Assembly: GCF_001654925.1 (NCBI RefSeq)
Contig: NZ_LXER01000036.1
Coordinates: forward strand, 1 to 64,000
DNA: 64,000 nt
Direction: 5' to 3'
Origin: Buttiauxella brennerae ATCC 51605
GTDB lineage: Bacteria; Pseudomonadota; Gammaproteobacteria; Enterobacterales; Enterobacteriaceae
Below the pieces are notes generated by a model. That model did no database searches and was not told the origin of the DNA. It saw only the letters and a list, made by a program, of their open reading frames with translations. The position numbers were made by a program, and so were the translations under genes. The number at the start of each line of letters is the position of its first letter. Within the stretch, counting starts at the first letter, position 1. Positions 18,637 through 28,951 of the stretch are shown piece after piece.

Positions 18637-19896
18637 ATGAATCTTACCGAATTAAAGAATACGCCGGTTTCTGAGCTGATTACTCTCGGCGAAAATATGG
18701 GGCTGGAAAACCAAGCCCGTATGCGCAAGCAGGACATTATTTTCTCCATCCTGAAGCAACATGCTAAGAGTGGTGAAGATATCTTTGGTGACGGTGTACT
18801 GGAGATATTGCAGGATGGATTTGGTTTCCTCCGCTCTGCAGACAGCTCCTACCTCGCCGGTCCTGATGATATCTACGTTTCTCCCAGCCAAATCCGCCGT
18901 TTCAACCTCCGCACAGGGGATACCATCTCCGGTAAGATTCGCCCGCCGAAAGAAGGTGAGCGTTACTTTGCACTGTTGAAAGTTAACGAAGTCAACTATG
19001 ACAAACCGGAAAACGCGCGTAGCAAAATCCTGTTTGAAAACTTAACCCCGCTGCATGCTAACTCTCGTTTACGCATGGAACGTGGTAACGGTTCTACCGA
19101 AGACTTAACTGCACGTGTACTGGATCTGGCATCGCCAATCGGTCGCGGCCAGCGTGGCCTGATTGTGGCTCCGCCGAAAGCGGGTAAAACTATGCTGCTG
19201 CAAAATATCGCAACCAGCATTGCTTACAACCACCCAGATTGTGTGTTGATGGTTCTTCTTATCGACGAACGTCCGGAAGAAGTGACCGAGATGCAGCGTC
19301 TGGTTAAAGGTGAAGTTGTTGCTTCAACCTTTGATGAGCCTGCATCCCGACACGTCCAGGTTGCCGAAATGGTTATCGAGAAGGCGAAGCGTCTGGTTGA
19401 GCATAAAAAAGACGTTATCATTCTGCTCGACTCCATCACTCGTCTGGCGCGTGCCTACAACACCGTTGTACCGGCATCCGGTAAAGTGTTGACAGGTGGT
19501 GTGGATGCTAACGCATTGCATCGTCCGAAACGCTTCTTCGGTGCTGCACGTAACGTGGAAGAGGGTGGTAGCCTGACTATCATCGCAACGGCTCTGGTTG
19601 ATACCGGTTCTAAAATGGATGAAGTTATCTACGAAGAATTTAAAGGTACCGGCAACATGGAACTGCATCTGGCGCGTAAAATCGCTGAGAAGCGTGTGTT
19701 CCCTGCTATTGACTACAACCGTTCAGGTACACGTAAAGAAGAGTTGCTTACTACCCAGGAAGAACTGCAGAAAATGTGGATCCTGCGTAAAATCATCCAC
19801 CCAATGGGTGAGATTGATGCAATGGAATTCCTCATCAACAAGTTAGCGATGACGAAAACCAACGAAGACTTCTTCGATATGATGAAGCGCTCGTAA
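18637..19896 (+). CDS. rho: Transcription termination factor Rho
   Basis: A 419-residue hexameric RNA-dependent ATPase/translocase. Regions are the N-terminal helical and cold-shock-like RNA-binding domains (about 1-130) and the RecA-type motor with P-loop APPKAGKT, Walker [17 protein letters not shown], and the Q/R-loop region. Length and sequence are almost the same as E. coli. It is monocistronic and probably attenuated by its own product in the leader. Confidence 0.98.
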   Translation: MNLTELKNTPVSELITLGENMGLENQARMRKQDIIFSILKQHAKSGEDIFGDGVLEILQDGFGFLRSADSSYLAGPDDIYVSPSQIRRFNLRTGDTISGKIRPPKEGERYFALLKVNEVNYDKPENARSKILFENLTPLHANSRLRMERGNGSTEDLTARVLDLASPIGRGQRGLIVAPPKAGKTMLLQNIATSIAYNHPDCVLMVLLIDERPEEVTEMQRLVKGEVVASTFDEPASRHVQVAEMVIEKAKRLVEHKKDVIILLDSITRLARAYNTVVPASGKVLTGGVDANALHRPKRFFGAARNVEEGGSLTIIATALVDTGSKMDEVIYEEFKGTGNMELHLARKIAEKRVFPAIDYNRSGTRKEELLTTQEELQKMWILRKIIHPMGEIDAMEFLINKLAMTKTNEDFFDMMKRS

Positions 19897-19914
19897 GCAA
19901 CAAAAAACTCGGGG

Positions 19915-19942
19915 AACGCCACGCATAGTCGTGGCGTTTTTC
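19915..19942 (+). terminator. rho terminator
   Basis: Stem AACGCCACG/CGTGGCGTT with 6-nt loop followed by a T run, 18 nt after the rho stop. Confidence 0.9.
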
Positions 19943-20156
19943 TTTACTGGTATATACGATATAGATTCAACTATCACGGTTAAACACTAACCGCGGTAAG
20001 GGATGCCATGACGCTATGATGTTATTAGTCACAGCGCGAGGACTGCGCTGTTTAAATAATAATCAGTCTGTTCAAGGATAAGATGTATATAACCATTGGA
20101 CGGCGTAGACTTCGAATCAGTTTACCCTGACCTTTATTTTGCAGAGAGCTTGCATT

Positions 20157-21245
20157 GTGAATTTAATCACCGCTGGAACTGACCTGGTTTGTATTTTTAT
20201 ATTCACGACGGTTTTTCTTTTTTTTGCGCGCAAGGTAGCGAAAAGAATCGGCCTGGTTGATAAGCCAAACTTCCGTAAACGCCACCAGGGGCTTATTCCT
20301 TTGGTCGGAGGCATCTCTGTTTATGCCGGGATCTGCTTTACCTTCCTGATTGCCAATTATTATATCCCTCATGCATGGCTTTATTTGTCCTGTGCAGGTG
20401 TGCTGGTGTTTGTCGGTGCACTGGACGATCGTTTTGATATCAGTGTAAAAATCAGGGCGTCGATTCAGGCTCTTATCGGCATTGTGATGATGTTCGTCGG
20501 GAAATTATACCTGCTTAGCCTTGGGTATATTTTTGGTTCCTGGGAAATGGTGCTCGGCCCATTTGGTTATTTTTTAACACTGTTTGCAGTTTGGGCCGCA
20601 ATCAATGCTTTCAATATGGTTGATGGTATTGATGGCCTGCTAGGTGGGCTTTCCTGTGTCTCTTTCGCAGCAATGGGGATCATCCTCTATTTCGATGGGC
20701 AACTGAGCCTGGCGATGTGGTGTTTTGCAATGATTGCCGCCATCCTGCCTTATATCCTTTTAAACCTCGGCATACTTGGCCGTCGCTATAAAGTGTTCAT
20801 GGGGGATGCGGGAAGTACTCTGATTGGTTTCACTGTTATCTGGGTATTGCTGGAAACTACGCAAGGTCAAACTCACCCTATTAGCCCCGTCACAGCACTG
20901 TGGATTATTGCTATTCCGTTGATGGACATGATTGCCATCATGTACCGCCGGTTACGCAAAGGTATGAGTCCTTTCTCCCCAGACCGTCAGCATATTCATC
21001 ATTTGATCATGCGCGCCGGGTTTACTTCCCGTCAGGCGTTTGTGCTCATTACCACAGCAGCGGCATTGCTCGCATCAATTGGTGTGGCAGCTGAATACAT
21101 ACATTTCATTCCTGAGTGGGTAATGTTGGCATTATTCTTGCTTGCATTTGTCCTCTATGATTATTGCATTAAACGCGCCTGGAAAGTGGCTCGTTTTATA
21201 AGACGCCATAAGCGCCGTCAGCGTCGCAACAGCAGCATTTCTTAA
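20157..21245 (+). CDS. wecA: Undecaprenyl-phosphate GlcNAc-1-phosphate transferase
   Basis: A 362-residue multi-pass inner-membrane enzyme of the PNPT family (E. coli WecA 367). It makes lipid I of ECA, GlcNAc-PP-undecaprenol, and primes many O antigens. Motifs include ALDDRFDI, NMVDGIDGLLG, and the loop HIHH. I chose GTG 20157, giving MNLITAGTDL aligned with the E. coli N-terminus, over a TTG 18 nt upstream. First gene of the ECA operon; 214 bp separate it from the rho terminator. Confidence 0.95.
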   Translation: MNLITAGTDLVCIFIFTTVFLFFARKVAKRIGLVDKPNFRKRHQGLIPLVGGISVYAGICFTFLIANYYIPHAWLYLSCAGVLVFVGALDDRFDISVKIRASIQALIGIVMMFVGKLYLLSLGYIFGSWEMVLGPFGYFLTLFAVWAAINAFNMVDGIDGLLGGLSCVSFAAMGIILYFDGQLSLAMWCFAMIAAILPYILLNLGILGRRYKVFMGDAGSTLIGFTVIWVLLETTQGQTHPISPVTALWIIAIPLMDMIAIMYRRLRKGMSPFSPDRQHIHHLIMRAGFTSRQAFVLITTAAALLASIGVAAEYIHFIPEWVMLALFLLAFVLYDYCIKRAWKVARFIRRHKRRQRRNSSIS

Positions 21246-21268
21246 TTCTGAATGTAATTGGGGAAGTG

Positions 21269-22318
21269 ATGAAACAAAACGTGCCAGGAAATAACCCGGG
21301 AATGGTAGACAACGAGTTGGACATTCGTGGTTTGTTCCGGACACTGTGGCGAGGAAAGTTCTGGATTATTGGGATGGCAGTTTTGTTTGCTGCCGTCGCA
21401 CTGGTCTACACCTTTTTTGCGAAGCAGGAGTGGAGTGCTAACGCGATAACCGATCGCCCGACAGTCAACATGTTGGGGGGCTATTATTCGCAGCAGCAGT
21501 TCCTGCGTAACCTTGATTTCAAAGCCAATATGCAGCCGGTGGATCAACCTTCGGTGATGGATGAAGCTTACAAAGAATTCGTCATGCAGCTGTCTGCTTA
21601 TGACACGCGTCGTGATTTTTGGCTACAGACTGACTATTACAAACAACGCCAGGTCGGCAACAGTAAGGTTGATGCCGCACTGTTAGATGAGCTGGTTGAT
21701 AATATTCAGTTTACCGCAGGCGACGTGACGCGTAACACCAGCGATAGCGTGAAATTGATAGCAGAAACGGCGGCAGATGCGAATAACCTCCTGCGCCAGT
21801 ACGTTGCTTTTGCCAGCCAGCGCGCAGCAAGTCACCTCAATGAAGAGCTGAGTGGCGCATGGGCGGCCCGAACTATCCAGATGAAAGCGCAAGTAAAACG
21901 TCAGGAAGCGGTTGCACAAGCTATCTTCTCCCGCAAATTGCACAGCATTGAACAAGCGCTGAAAATTGCTCAACAGCAAAATATTGCTAAGAGTGAAACT
22001 GAAGTTCCTGCCGACGAGTTGCCAGATTCTGAAATGTTTATGTTAGGTCGTCCTATGCTGCAAGCGCGCCTTGAAAGCCTGCAAGCCGTAGGGCCAAACT
22101 ATGACATCGACTACGACCAGAATCGCGCCATGTTGTCGACGCTGAATGTCGGGCCAACGCTTGACGCTCGCTTCCAGACCTACCGATATTTACGTACCCC
22201 TGAAGAGCCTGTGAAGCGTGATAGTCCGCGCCGGGTATTCTTGCTGATCATGTGGGGTATGGTTGGGGCCCTGATTGGTGCGGGTGTGGCATTAGCCCGC
22301 CGTCCAAAATTTTTGTAA
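21269..22318 (+). CDS. wzzE: ECA chain-length regulator WzzE
   Basis: A 349-residue polysaccharide copolymerase. It has an N-terminal TM segment (about residues 32-54), a long periplasmic helical domain, and a C-terminal TM (about 325-343) preceded by the Pro-rich RTPEEPVKRDSPRR motif. It sets the length of ECA chains with WzyE. ATG 21269 follows GGGGAAG; a GTG one codon upstream is possible. It is followed by a terminator-like hairpin before wecB. Confidence 0.94.
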   Translation: MKQNVPGNNPGMVDNELDIRGLFRTLWRGKFWIIGMAVLFAAVALVYTFFAKQEWSANAITDRPTVNMLGGYYSQQQFLRNLDFKANMQPVDQPSVMDEAYKEFVMQLSAYDTRRDFWLQTDYYKQRQVGNSKVDAALLDELVDNIQFTAGDVTRNTSDSVKLIAETAADANNLLRQYVAFASQRAASHLNEELSGAWAARTIQMKAQVKRQEAVAQAIFSRKLHSIEQALKIAQQQNIAKSETEVPADELPDSEMFMLGRPMLQARLESLQAVGPNYDIDYDQNRAMLSTLNVGPTLDARFQTYRYLRTPEEPVKRDSPRRVFLLIMWGMVGALIGAGVALARRPKFL

Positions 22319-22329
22319 CGCCCTTACCC

Positions 22330-22363
22330 GGTGAAGGCTCGATGGACGGCCTTCACCTTTTTT
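22330..22363 (+). terminator. Terminator-like hairpin between wzzE and wecB
   Basis: Perfect 9-bp stem GGTGAAGGC/GCCTTCACC, 10-nt loop, then six T. It sits between wzzE and wecB, inside what is one transcription unit in E. coli. It would reduce expression of the distal genes unless read-through is efficient. Confidence 0.7.
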
Positions 22364-22380
22364 AACAAAAGAGAATTACC

Positions 22381-23514
22381 GTGAAAGTGTTAACTGTATT
22401 TGGCACGCGCCCGGAGGCTATTAAAATGGCTCCTCTGGTTGACGCATTGGCAAAAGACGCGTTTTTTGACGCCAAAGTATGCGTGACAGCACAGCATCGT
22501 GAGATGTTGGACCAGGTGCTGAATTTATTTTCCATCGAGCCGGATTATGATTTAAACATCATGAAACCGGGGCAAGGACTGACGGAAATTACCTGCCGCA
22601 TCCTCGAGGGGTTAAAGCCGATACTTGAGTCCTTTAAACCTGATGTTGTGCTGGTTCACGGTGATACTACGACCACAGTTGCCACAAGCCTTGCGGCATT
22701 TTATCAACGTATACCTGTCGGCCATGTTGAAGCGGGTTTGCGTACCGGGGATCTCTATTCTCCGTGGCCTGAAGAAGCAAACAGAACCCTCACCGGTCAT
22801 CTGGCGATGTATCACTTTGCGCCGACAGAAAACTCCCGACAAAACTTATTACGCGAAAATATCAGCGACAATAAAATATTCGTCACCGGCAACACCGTGA
22901 TTGATGCGCTGATTTCTGTCCGTGACCGTGTATTTGCTGATGACAGCTTGCGTCGTTCTCTGGCCGAATGTCATCCATTCCTGGACAGCAGTAAGAAACT
23001 GATCCTGGTTACGGGGCACCGCCGTGAAAGTTTTGGTAATGGCTTTGAGCGCATTTGCCATGCACTGGCGCAGATTGCCAAAGAAAACAGTGATGTCCAG
23101 ATTGTTTATCCTGTGCACCTGAACCCGAATGTCAGCGAACCTGTGACGCGCATTCTGGGGGATGTCAAAAATGTGGTGCTGATAGACCCGCAAGAATACT
23201 TACCGTTTGTCTATTTGATGAATCATGCATACCTGATTCTTACCGACTCTGGTGGCATCCAGGAAGAAGCTCCATCACTGGGTAAACCTGTGCTGGTGAT
23301 GCGTGATACGACAGAGCGCCCGGAAGCGGTTGATGCAGGAACCGTTCGTCTGGTCGGTACGGATACACAAGAAATTGTTCGCCAGGTGACTCGTCTGTTG
23401 AAAGACGAAGATGAATATCAAGTCATGAGTCGTGCCCATAACCCTTATGGTGGCGGGAAGGCTTGTGAGCAAATTTTGGCTGCATTGAAGAAAAATCAGG
23501 TGACACAACAATGA
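22381..23514 (+). CDS. wecB: UDP-GlcNAc 2-epimerase
   Basis: A 377-residue non-hydrolysing epimerase (E. coli 376) that converts UDP-GlcNAc to UDP-ManNAc for ECA. The conserved start ([14 protein letters not shown]), [11 protein letters not shown] and [16 protein letters not shown] are present. GTG start with AGAGAA upstream. It overlaps wecC by 4 nt (ATGA). Confidence 0.96.
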   Translation: MKVLTVFGTRPEAIKMAPLVDALAKDAFFDAKVCVTAQHREMLDQVLNLFSIEPDYDLNIMKPGQGLTEITCRILEGLKPILESFKPDVVLVHGDTTTTVATSLAAFYQRIPVGHVEAGLRTGDLYSPWPEEANRTLTGHLAMYHFAPTENSRQNLLRENISDNKIFVTGNTVIDALISVRDRVFADDSLRRSLAECHPFLDSSKKLILVTGHRRESFGNGFERICHALAQIAKENSDVQIVYPVHLNPNVSEPVTRILGDVKNVVLIDPQEYLPFVYLMNHAYLILTDSGGIQEEAPSLGKPVLVMRDTTERPEAVDAGTVRLVGTDTQEIVRQVTRLLKDEDEYQVMSRAHNPYGGGKACEQILAALKKNQVTQQ

Positions 23515-24773
23515 GTTTTGCAACCATCTCTGTGATTGGTCTGGGTTATATCGGATTGCCAACCGCGGCAGCATTTGCGTCTAAACAGCAAAATGTCGTC
23601 GGTATTGATATCAACCAGCATGCGGTAGACACCATTAATCGTGGTGCGATTCACATTGTTGAGCCAGATCTGGATAAGGTGGTTAAAGCGGCAGTGGAAG
23701 GCGGGTTCTTGCGCGCTAGCACCCAACCGGTTGAAGCAGATGCTTATTTAATTGCAGTACCAACGCCCTTCAAAGGCGATCACCAACCCGACATGGTTTT
23801 TGTCAAAGCAGCGGCGGAATCCATCGCTCCGGTACTTAAGAAAGGTGCGATGGTGATTCTTGAGTCCACCTCGCCAGTCGGTTCTACCGAGCAAATGGCG
23901 GGTTGGTTAGCAGAGCTTCGTCCTGACCTGACATTCCCACAGCAGGCTGGTGAAGCGGCAGATATTAATGTCGCCTACTGCCCGGAACGCGTACTGCCGG
24001 GCCAGGTGATGGTTGAGCTTATCAAAAACGATCGTGTCATTGGTGGTATGACGCCAGTTTGCTCGGCGCGTGCCAGCGAACTCTACAAAATTTTCCTTGA
24101 AGGCGAATGTGTGGTGACCAACTCCCGCACCGCTGAAATGTGCAAGCTGACGGAAAATAGCTTCCGCGATGTGAATATTGCCTTCGCAAATGAGCTATCC
24201 CTGATTTGTGCCGATCAAGAGATCAACGTCTGGGAATTGATTCGTCTGGCTAATCGCCACCCGCGCGTCAATATCTTGCAGCCAGGACCGGGCGTGGGTG
24301 GGCATTGTATCGCTGTTGATCCGTGGTTCATCGTTGCTCAAAACCCTGAACAGGCACAGCTGATTCGTACGGCGCGCGAAGTTAACGATGGCAAACCGCA
24401 CTGGGTCGTTAACCAGGTGAAGGCTGCTGTTGCCGATTGCCTCGCAGAAACCGGCAAACGTGCCAGTGACATTACGATTGCTTGCTTTGGCCTTGCGTTT
24501 AAACCCAATATTGACGACCTGCGTGAAAGCCCTGCCATGGAAATCGCTGAGCTTCTCAGCACCTGGCATAGCGGCAAAACGTTGGCTGTTGAGCCAAACA
24601 TTCACCAGTTGCCGAAAAAACTGGTCGGCAGCTGTGAGTTAGCCACCATCGATGACGCTCTTCAACAGGCTGATGTATTGGTAATGTTGGTTGACCACCA
24701 TGCCTTCAAAGCCATTCCAGGTTCACAAGTCCAACAAAGCTGGATTGTGGATACCAAAGGGGTCTGGCGCTAG
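23511..24773 (+). CDS. wecC: UDP-N-acetyl-D-mannosamine dehydrogenase
   Basis: A 420-residue NAD-dependent dehydrogenase of the UDP-glucose/GDP-mannose family that oxidises UDP-ManNAc to UDP-ManNAcA. It has the N-terminal Rossmann motif [10 protein letters not shown] and catalytic Cys in [14 protein letters not shown]. Length equals E. coli WecC. In E. coli rffG and rffH follow; here the stop is followed after 25 nt by wecD. Confidence 0.96.
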   Translation: MSFATISVIGLGYIGLPTAAAFASKQQNVVGIDINQHAVDTINRGAIHIVEPDLDKVVKAAVEGGFLRASTQPVEADAYLIAVPTPFKGDHQPDMVFVKAAAESIAPVLKKGAMVILESTSPVGSTEQMAGWLAELRPDLTFPQQAGEAADINVAYCPERVLPGQVMVELIKNDRVIGGMTPVCSARASELYKIFLEGECVVTNSRTAEMCKLTENSFRDVNIAFANELSLICADQEINVWELIRLANRHPRVNILQPGPGVGGHCIAVDPWFIVAQNPEQAQLIRTAREVNDGKPHWVVNQVKAAVADCLAETGKRASDITIACFGLAFKPNIDDLRESPAMEIAELLSTWHSGKTLAVEPNIHQLPKKLVGSCELATIDDALQQADVLVMLVDHHAFKAIPGSQVQQSWIVDTKGVWR

Positions 24774-24798
24774 GTTCTACCCGGGGTTGGTGAAGCCG

Positions 24799-25488
24799 AT
24801 GACAATTTGCTCTATTCCTGTTCACGCAAGAATTGAATCTCTTAACTGGGAGAATCAATTCTTTGCCGTGAACAGTGGAATCCTGCGTTTCGACGACGGC
24901 GCTCCCTTGCTGGCCGAGCAACATCTCGATCCTTACTCCCGCATTCAGGCGAAAATCCCCACCCAACAAACCGCCTTGCTCGATGGCTTACAGCTGTTCG
25001 GCTTTAAGTTGGTTGAAGGGGAAGTCGATCTTGCGATGACAGTTGGCATGCAAAATGCTGCACCTTCTGTACAGTTGGCAACAAGTGTGGATATCCCTGT
25101 TTTACGGGATTTAGCCGCTAAAATTTTTACACAAAGCCGGTTTCGAACCCCCTGGTATCAACCTGGCGACAGTGGCCGTTTTTACGCCCAATGGGTTGAG
25201 AATGCGGTGCTAGGTAGTTTTGATCACGAGTGTCTGTTGTTAAAAGACGCAGGGGTGATACAAGGCTTTGTGAGCATGCGCCAACTTAATGAACGTGAAG
25301 CGCGGATTGGCTTACTGGCGGGACGAGGCGTTGGTGCTCAGCTCATGGACGCCGCGCGTTTTTGGTGTCAACTGCGTGGGCTACAAATACTCCGCGTGGC
25401 AACACAAATCAGCAATACCGCAGCTTTGCGACGTTATATTCAAAGCGGTGCCACTATAGAAAGCACCGCCTTCTGGTTATACAGGTGA
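24799..25488 (+). CDS. wecD: dTDP-4-amino-4,6-dideoxygalactose N-acetyltransferase
   Basis: A 229-residue GNAT acetyltransferase that completes dTDP-Fuc4NAc for ECA. The C-terminal GNAT core has the acetyl-CoA loop [13 protein letters not shown] and ends [16 protein letters not shown], like E. coli WecD. Residues from [13 protein letters not shown] align with the E. coli start MPVRASIEPLTWE, but that start codon is ATT here, so translation probably begins at ATG 24799, adding MTICS; GTG 24790 is an alternative. No strong Shine-Dalgarno is visible. wecE follows after 4 nt. Confidence 0.9.
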   Translation: MTICSIPVHARIESLNWENQFFAVNSGILRFDDGAPLLAEQHLDPYSRIQAKIPTQQTALLDGLQLFGFKLVEGEVDLAMTVGMQNAAPSVQLATSVDIPVLRDLAAKIFTQSRFRTPWYQPGDSGRFYAQWVENAVLGSFDHECLLLKDAGVIQGFVSMRQLNEREARIGLLAGRGVGAQLMDAARFWCQLRGLQILRVATQISNTAALRRYIQSGATIESTAFWLYR

Positions 25489-25492
25489 AAAA

Positions 25493-26623
25493 ATGATTCC
25501 ATTTAATGCTCCGCCAGTTGTAGGCACGGAAATCGAATACATGCAGGCTGCAATGGGCAGCGGCAAACTCTGTGGTGACGGCGGCTTCACGCGTCGTTGC
25601 CAACAGTGGATGGAGCACCGTTTTGGCAGCAAGAAAGTCCTGTTAACACCGTCCTGTACCGCATCGTTGGAAATGGCGGCGCTGCTGCTAAATATTCAGC
25701 CTGGCGATGAAGTGATCATGCCAAGCTATACTTTTGTTTCGACAGCGAATGCCTTTGTTCTGCGTGGTGCAAAAGTTGTCTTTGTTGATATTCGCCCGGA
25801 CACGATGAATATCGACGAGAAGCTGATTGAAGCCGCCATCACCGAGAAAACGCGGGCGATTGTTCCGGTTCATTACGCAGGTGTTGCCTGTGAAATGGAC
25901 ACCATCATGGCGATTGCGAACAAGCATAATCTGTTTGTGGTAGAAGATGCCGCGCAGGGTGTGATGTCGACCTACAAAGGTCGCGCATTAGGGACCATTG
26001 GCCACATCGGTTGCTTCAGCTTCCATGAAACCAAAAACTACACCGCGGGTGGTGAAGGCGGTGCAACACTGATTAACGACGCATCGCTTATCGAACGTGC
26101 GGAAATCATTCGCGAGAAAGGCACCAATCGTAGCCAGTTCTTCCGCGGTCAGGTGGACAAATACACCTGGCGTGATATTGGTTCGAGCTATCTGATGGCT
26201 GACCTCCAGGCCGCTTATCTTTGGGCGCAACTGGAAGCGGCAGAAAAGATTAACCAGCAGCGTCTGAAGCTGTGGCATACCTATCACGATGCGCTGGCTC
26301 CGTTGGCGAAGGCCGGGCGTATTGAACTGCCATCGGTTCCAAAAGACTGTGTGCAGAATGCGCATATGTTTTATATCAAATTGCGTGATATCGAAGACCG
26401 CAGCGCGCTGATCGCGTACCTGAAAGAAGCCGAGATTCTGGCGGTTTTCCACTACATCCCATTGCATGCTTGCCCGGCAGGGGAAAAGTTTGGCTATTTC
26501 CACGGCGAAGATCGTTTCACCACTCAAGAGAGCGAACGCCTGTTGCGCTTGCCACTGTTCTATAACTTGTCTCCGGCAAACCAGCGAACAGTTATCAATA
26601 CGCTGTTAAGCTTCTTCTCCTGA
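25493..26623 (+). CDS. wecE: dTDP-4-amino-4,6-dideoxygalactose transaminase
   Basis: A 376-residue DegT/DnrJ/EryC1-type PLP aminotransferase that converts dTDP-4-keto-6-deoxyglucose to dTDP-Fuc4N. The PLP lysine is in SFHETKNYTAGGEGG. Length equals E. coli. Its substrate is made by RffG/RffH-type enzymes, which are not encoded in this cluster. Confidence 0.95.
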   Translation: MIPFNAPPVVGTEIEYMQAAMGSGKLCGDGGFTRRCQQWMEHRFGSKKVLLTPSCTASLEMAALLLNIQPGDEVIMPSYTFVSTANAFVLRGAKVVFVDIRPDTMNIDEKLIEAAITEKTRAIVPVHYAGVACEMDTIMAIANKHNLFVVEDAAQGVMSTYKGRALGTIGHIGCFSFHETKNYTAGGEGGATLINDASLIERAEIIREKGTNRSQFFRGQVDKYTWRDIGSSYLMADLQAAYLWAQLEAAEKINQQRLKLWHTYHDALAPLAKAGRIELPSVPKDCVQNAHMFYIKLRDIEDRSALIAYLKEAEILAVFHYIPLHACPAGEKFGYFHGEDRFTTQESERLLRLPLFYNLSPANQRTVINTLLSFFS

Positions 26624-26624
26624 T

Positions 26625-27875
26625 ATGTCACTCGCAAAAGCCTCAGTGTGGACCGCAGGGTCCACACTGGTAAAAATTGCTGCCGGTTTACTGGTGGTGA
26701 AGTTGCTTGCGGTCGCATATGGGCCGAGTGGGGTCGGGCAGGCAGGGAACTTCCGCCAGATGGTCACCGTATTAGGTGTGCTCGCTGGAGCGGGGATTTT
26801 CAACGGCGTGACAAAATACGTCGCGCAGTATCACGATCAACCTGAACAACTCCGCAAAGTCATCGGCACATCCTCGGCGATGGTTCTGGGCTTCTCTACC
26901 CTTTTAGCCATCATCTTTGTCGTCGCGGCAAAACCCATCAGCCTTGGGTTATTTGGGCATGAAGATTACCAGGATTTAGTGCGTCTGGTCGCGCTGGTAC
27001 AAATGGGCATCGCCTGGGCGAACTTATCGCTGGCTATCATGAAAGGGTTCCGTGATGCGGCCGGTAATGCACTGGCGCTGATTGGCGGCAGTATTATTGG
27101 CGTGATTGCCTATTACCTTTGTTATCGCCTCGGCGGCTATCAAGGTGCGTTGTTAGGGTTGGCATTAGTGCCTGCGCTGGTACTCATTCCAGCGGGCATC
27201 ATGCTGGTTCGCCGCGAACACGTGCCGTTAAGCTATCTGAAACCGCAGTGGGATAAAGTCTACGCCAGCAGCCTTGGCAAATTTACCATCATGGCGTTAA
27301 TCACCTCGGTGACATTACCGGTGGCTTACGTGATGATGCGAAACCTTCTGGCGGCCCATTACAGCTGGGATGACGTGGGGATATGGCAGGGTGTGAGCAG
27401 TATTTCAGATGCTTACCTGCAATTTATTACCGCCTCGTTTAGCGTTTATCTGCTGCCAACGCTTTCGCGCCTAACCAACAAACACGATATCAGCCGTGAA
27501 ATTGTTCGTTCCCTGAAGTTCGTGTTGCCTGCGGTTGCTCTGGCGAGTTTTACCGTCTGGCTGTTACGTGACTTTGCCATCTGGCTGCTTTTCTCGCATA
27601 AATTTATAGCGATGCGCGATCTTTTCGCCTGGCAGTTGGTTGGGGATGTACTGAAAGTGGGCTCATACGTGTTTGGCTATCTGGTGATAGCAAAGGCGTC
27701 GCTACGCTTCTATATTTTGACTGAAATTAGCCAGTTCGCTTTGTTGACCGGTTTTTCACATTGGCTTATACCTGCTCACGGCGCTTTGGGAGCCGCGCAG
27801 GCTTATATGGCAACGTACATCATTTATTTCACGCTCTGTTGCAGCGTTTTTCTCATTTATCGTAGACGAGCATGA
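26625..27875 (+). CDS. wzxE: ECA lipid III flippase WzxE
   Basis: A 416-residue polysaccharide transporter (MOP superfamily) with about 12 hydrophobic segments, same length as E. coli WzxE. It moves the undecaprenyl-linked trisaccharide repeat across the inner membrane. The start is 1 nt after the wecE stop and the end overlaps wecF by 4 nt, so it is tightly coupled. Confidence 0.94.
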   Translation: MSLAKASVWTAGSTLVKIAAGLLVVKLLAVAYGPSGVGQAGNFRQMVTVLGVLAGAGIFNGVTKYVAQYHDQPEQLRKVIGTSSAMVLGFSTLLAIIFVVAAKPISLGLFGHEDYQDLVRLVALVQMGIAWANLSLAIMKGFRDAAGNALALIGGSIIGVIAYYLCYRLGGYQGALLGLALVPALVLIPAGIMLVRREHVPLSYLKPQWDKVYASSLGKFTIMALITSVTLPVAYVMMRNLLAAHYSWDDVGIWQGVSSISDAYLQFITASFSVYLLPTLSRLTNKHDISREIVRSLKFVLPAVALASFTVWLLRDFAIWLLFSHKFIAMRDLFAWQLVGDVLKVGSYVFGYLVIAKASLRFYILTEISQFALLTGFSHWLIPAHGALGAAQAYMATYIIYFTLCCSVFLIYRRRA

Positions 27876-28951
27876 CGACACTGATTCACGTTTTGGGATC
27901 GGATATCCCGCATCATAACCAAACGGTGCTGCGCTTCTTCAATGACGCGCTGGCGGCCGCAAATCCTCACGCCCGCCAGTTTATGGTGGTTTCAAAGGAC
28001 GACTCATTGTTGTCCGCTTTCCCCGCGCTCACTATTACACGCTATCTAACCAAAAAAGCGCTGGCGAAAGCCGTTGTGGAAAAAGCACGAGCCAACCGGC
28101 AGCAAAACTTTTTCTTCCATGGGCAGTTTAATAGCGCGTTGTGGATTGCGTTGCTGACGGGTGGTTTGAAGCCTCGCCAGATGAACTGGCATATCTGGGG
28201 CGCTGACCTTTATGAAGCGTCTAACAGCCTCAAGTTTCGCGCGTTTTACCTGCTGCGCCGCATTGCGCAGGGGCGAGTGGGGAAAGTCTTTGCCACGCGT
28301 GGCGACTTGAGCTACTTCCACGAACGCCACCCACGCGTGCCTGGGGAGCTGATTTATTTCCCAACGAGAATGGACCCTGCGCTCAATAGCATGGTCTGTG
28401 AGGAGAAAACGGCTGGCAAACTGACGCTGCTGGTGGGCAACTCCGGTGACAACAGTAATCAACACATTGCTGCGCTAAAAGCGATTCATGATCAGTTTGG
28501 TGATCGGGTTCGAGTGGTGGTGCCAATGGGGTATCCAGCTAACAACGACGCGTATATCAATGAAGTGCAGCAGGCGGGTAGTGCGCTATTCAGTAAAGAT
28601 AACCTGCAAATCCTGACGGAGAAAATAGACTTCGATGATTACCTCGCGCTTTTACGCCAGTGTGATCTCGGCTATTTCATTTTTGACCGTCAGCAGGGGA
28701 TCGGCACGCTGTGCTTGCTGATTCAGGCGGGTATTCCTTGCGTGTTGAGCCGGAAAAATCCGTTCTGGCAGGATATGACTGAACAGCATATCCCGGTGCT
28801 TTTTGCCGGCGATACGCTAAACGAGCAGATCGTTCGCGAAGCGCAGCGTCAACTACGCTTACTGGATAAGCAACAGATCGCTTTCTTTAGCCCAAATTAC
28901 ATTGATGGCTGGAAACGCGCGCTGGATATTGCATCAGGAGAAACCGCATGA
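27872..28951 (+). CDS. wecF: Fuc4NAc transferase WecF
   Basis: A 359-residue glycosyltransferase (family GT56) that adds Fuc4NAc to lipid II to complete the ECA repeat. Same length as E. coli WecF (from memory). It has no TM segments and probably acts at the cytoplasmic membrane face. It overlaps wzxE and wzyE by 4 nt each. Confidence 0.93.
   Translation: MTTLIHVLGSDIPHHNQTVLRFFNDALAAANPHARQFMVVSKDDSLLSAFPALTITRYLTKKALAKAVVEKARANRQQNFFFHGQFNSALWIALLTGGLKPRQMNWHIWGADLYEASNSLKFRAFYLLRRIAQGRVGKVFATRGDLSYFHERHPRVPGELIYFPTRMDPALNSMVCEEKTAGKLTLLVGNSGDNSNQHIAALKAIHDQFGDRVRVVVPMGYPANNDAYINEVQQAGSALFSKDNLQILTEKIDFDDYLALLRQCDLGYFIFDRQQGIGTLCLLIQAGIPCVLSRKNPFWQDMTEQHIPVLFAGDTLNEQIVREAQRQLRLLDKQQIAFFSPNYIDGWKRALDIASGETA

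Noticed and set aside
18446-18640. 64-codon GTG-start frame in the rho leader overlapping the rho start
   Set aside because: No family resemblance; the conserved nucleotides belong to the known rho leader and the rhoL remnant in other frames.
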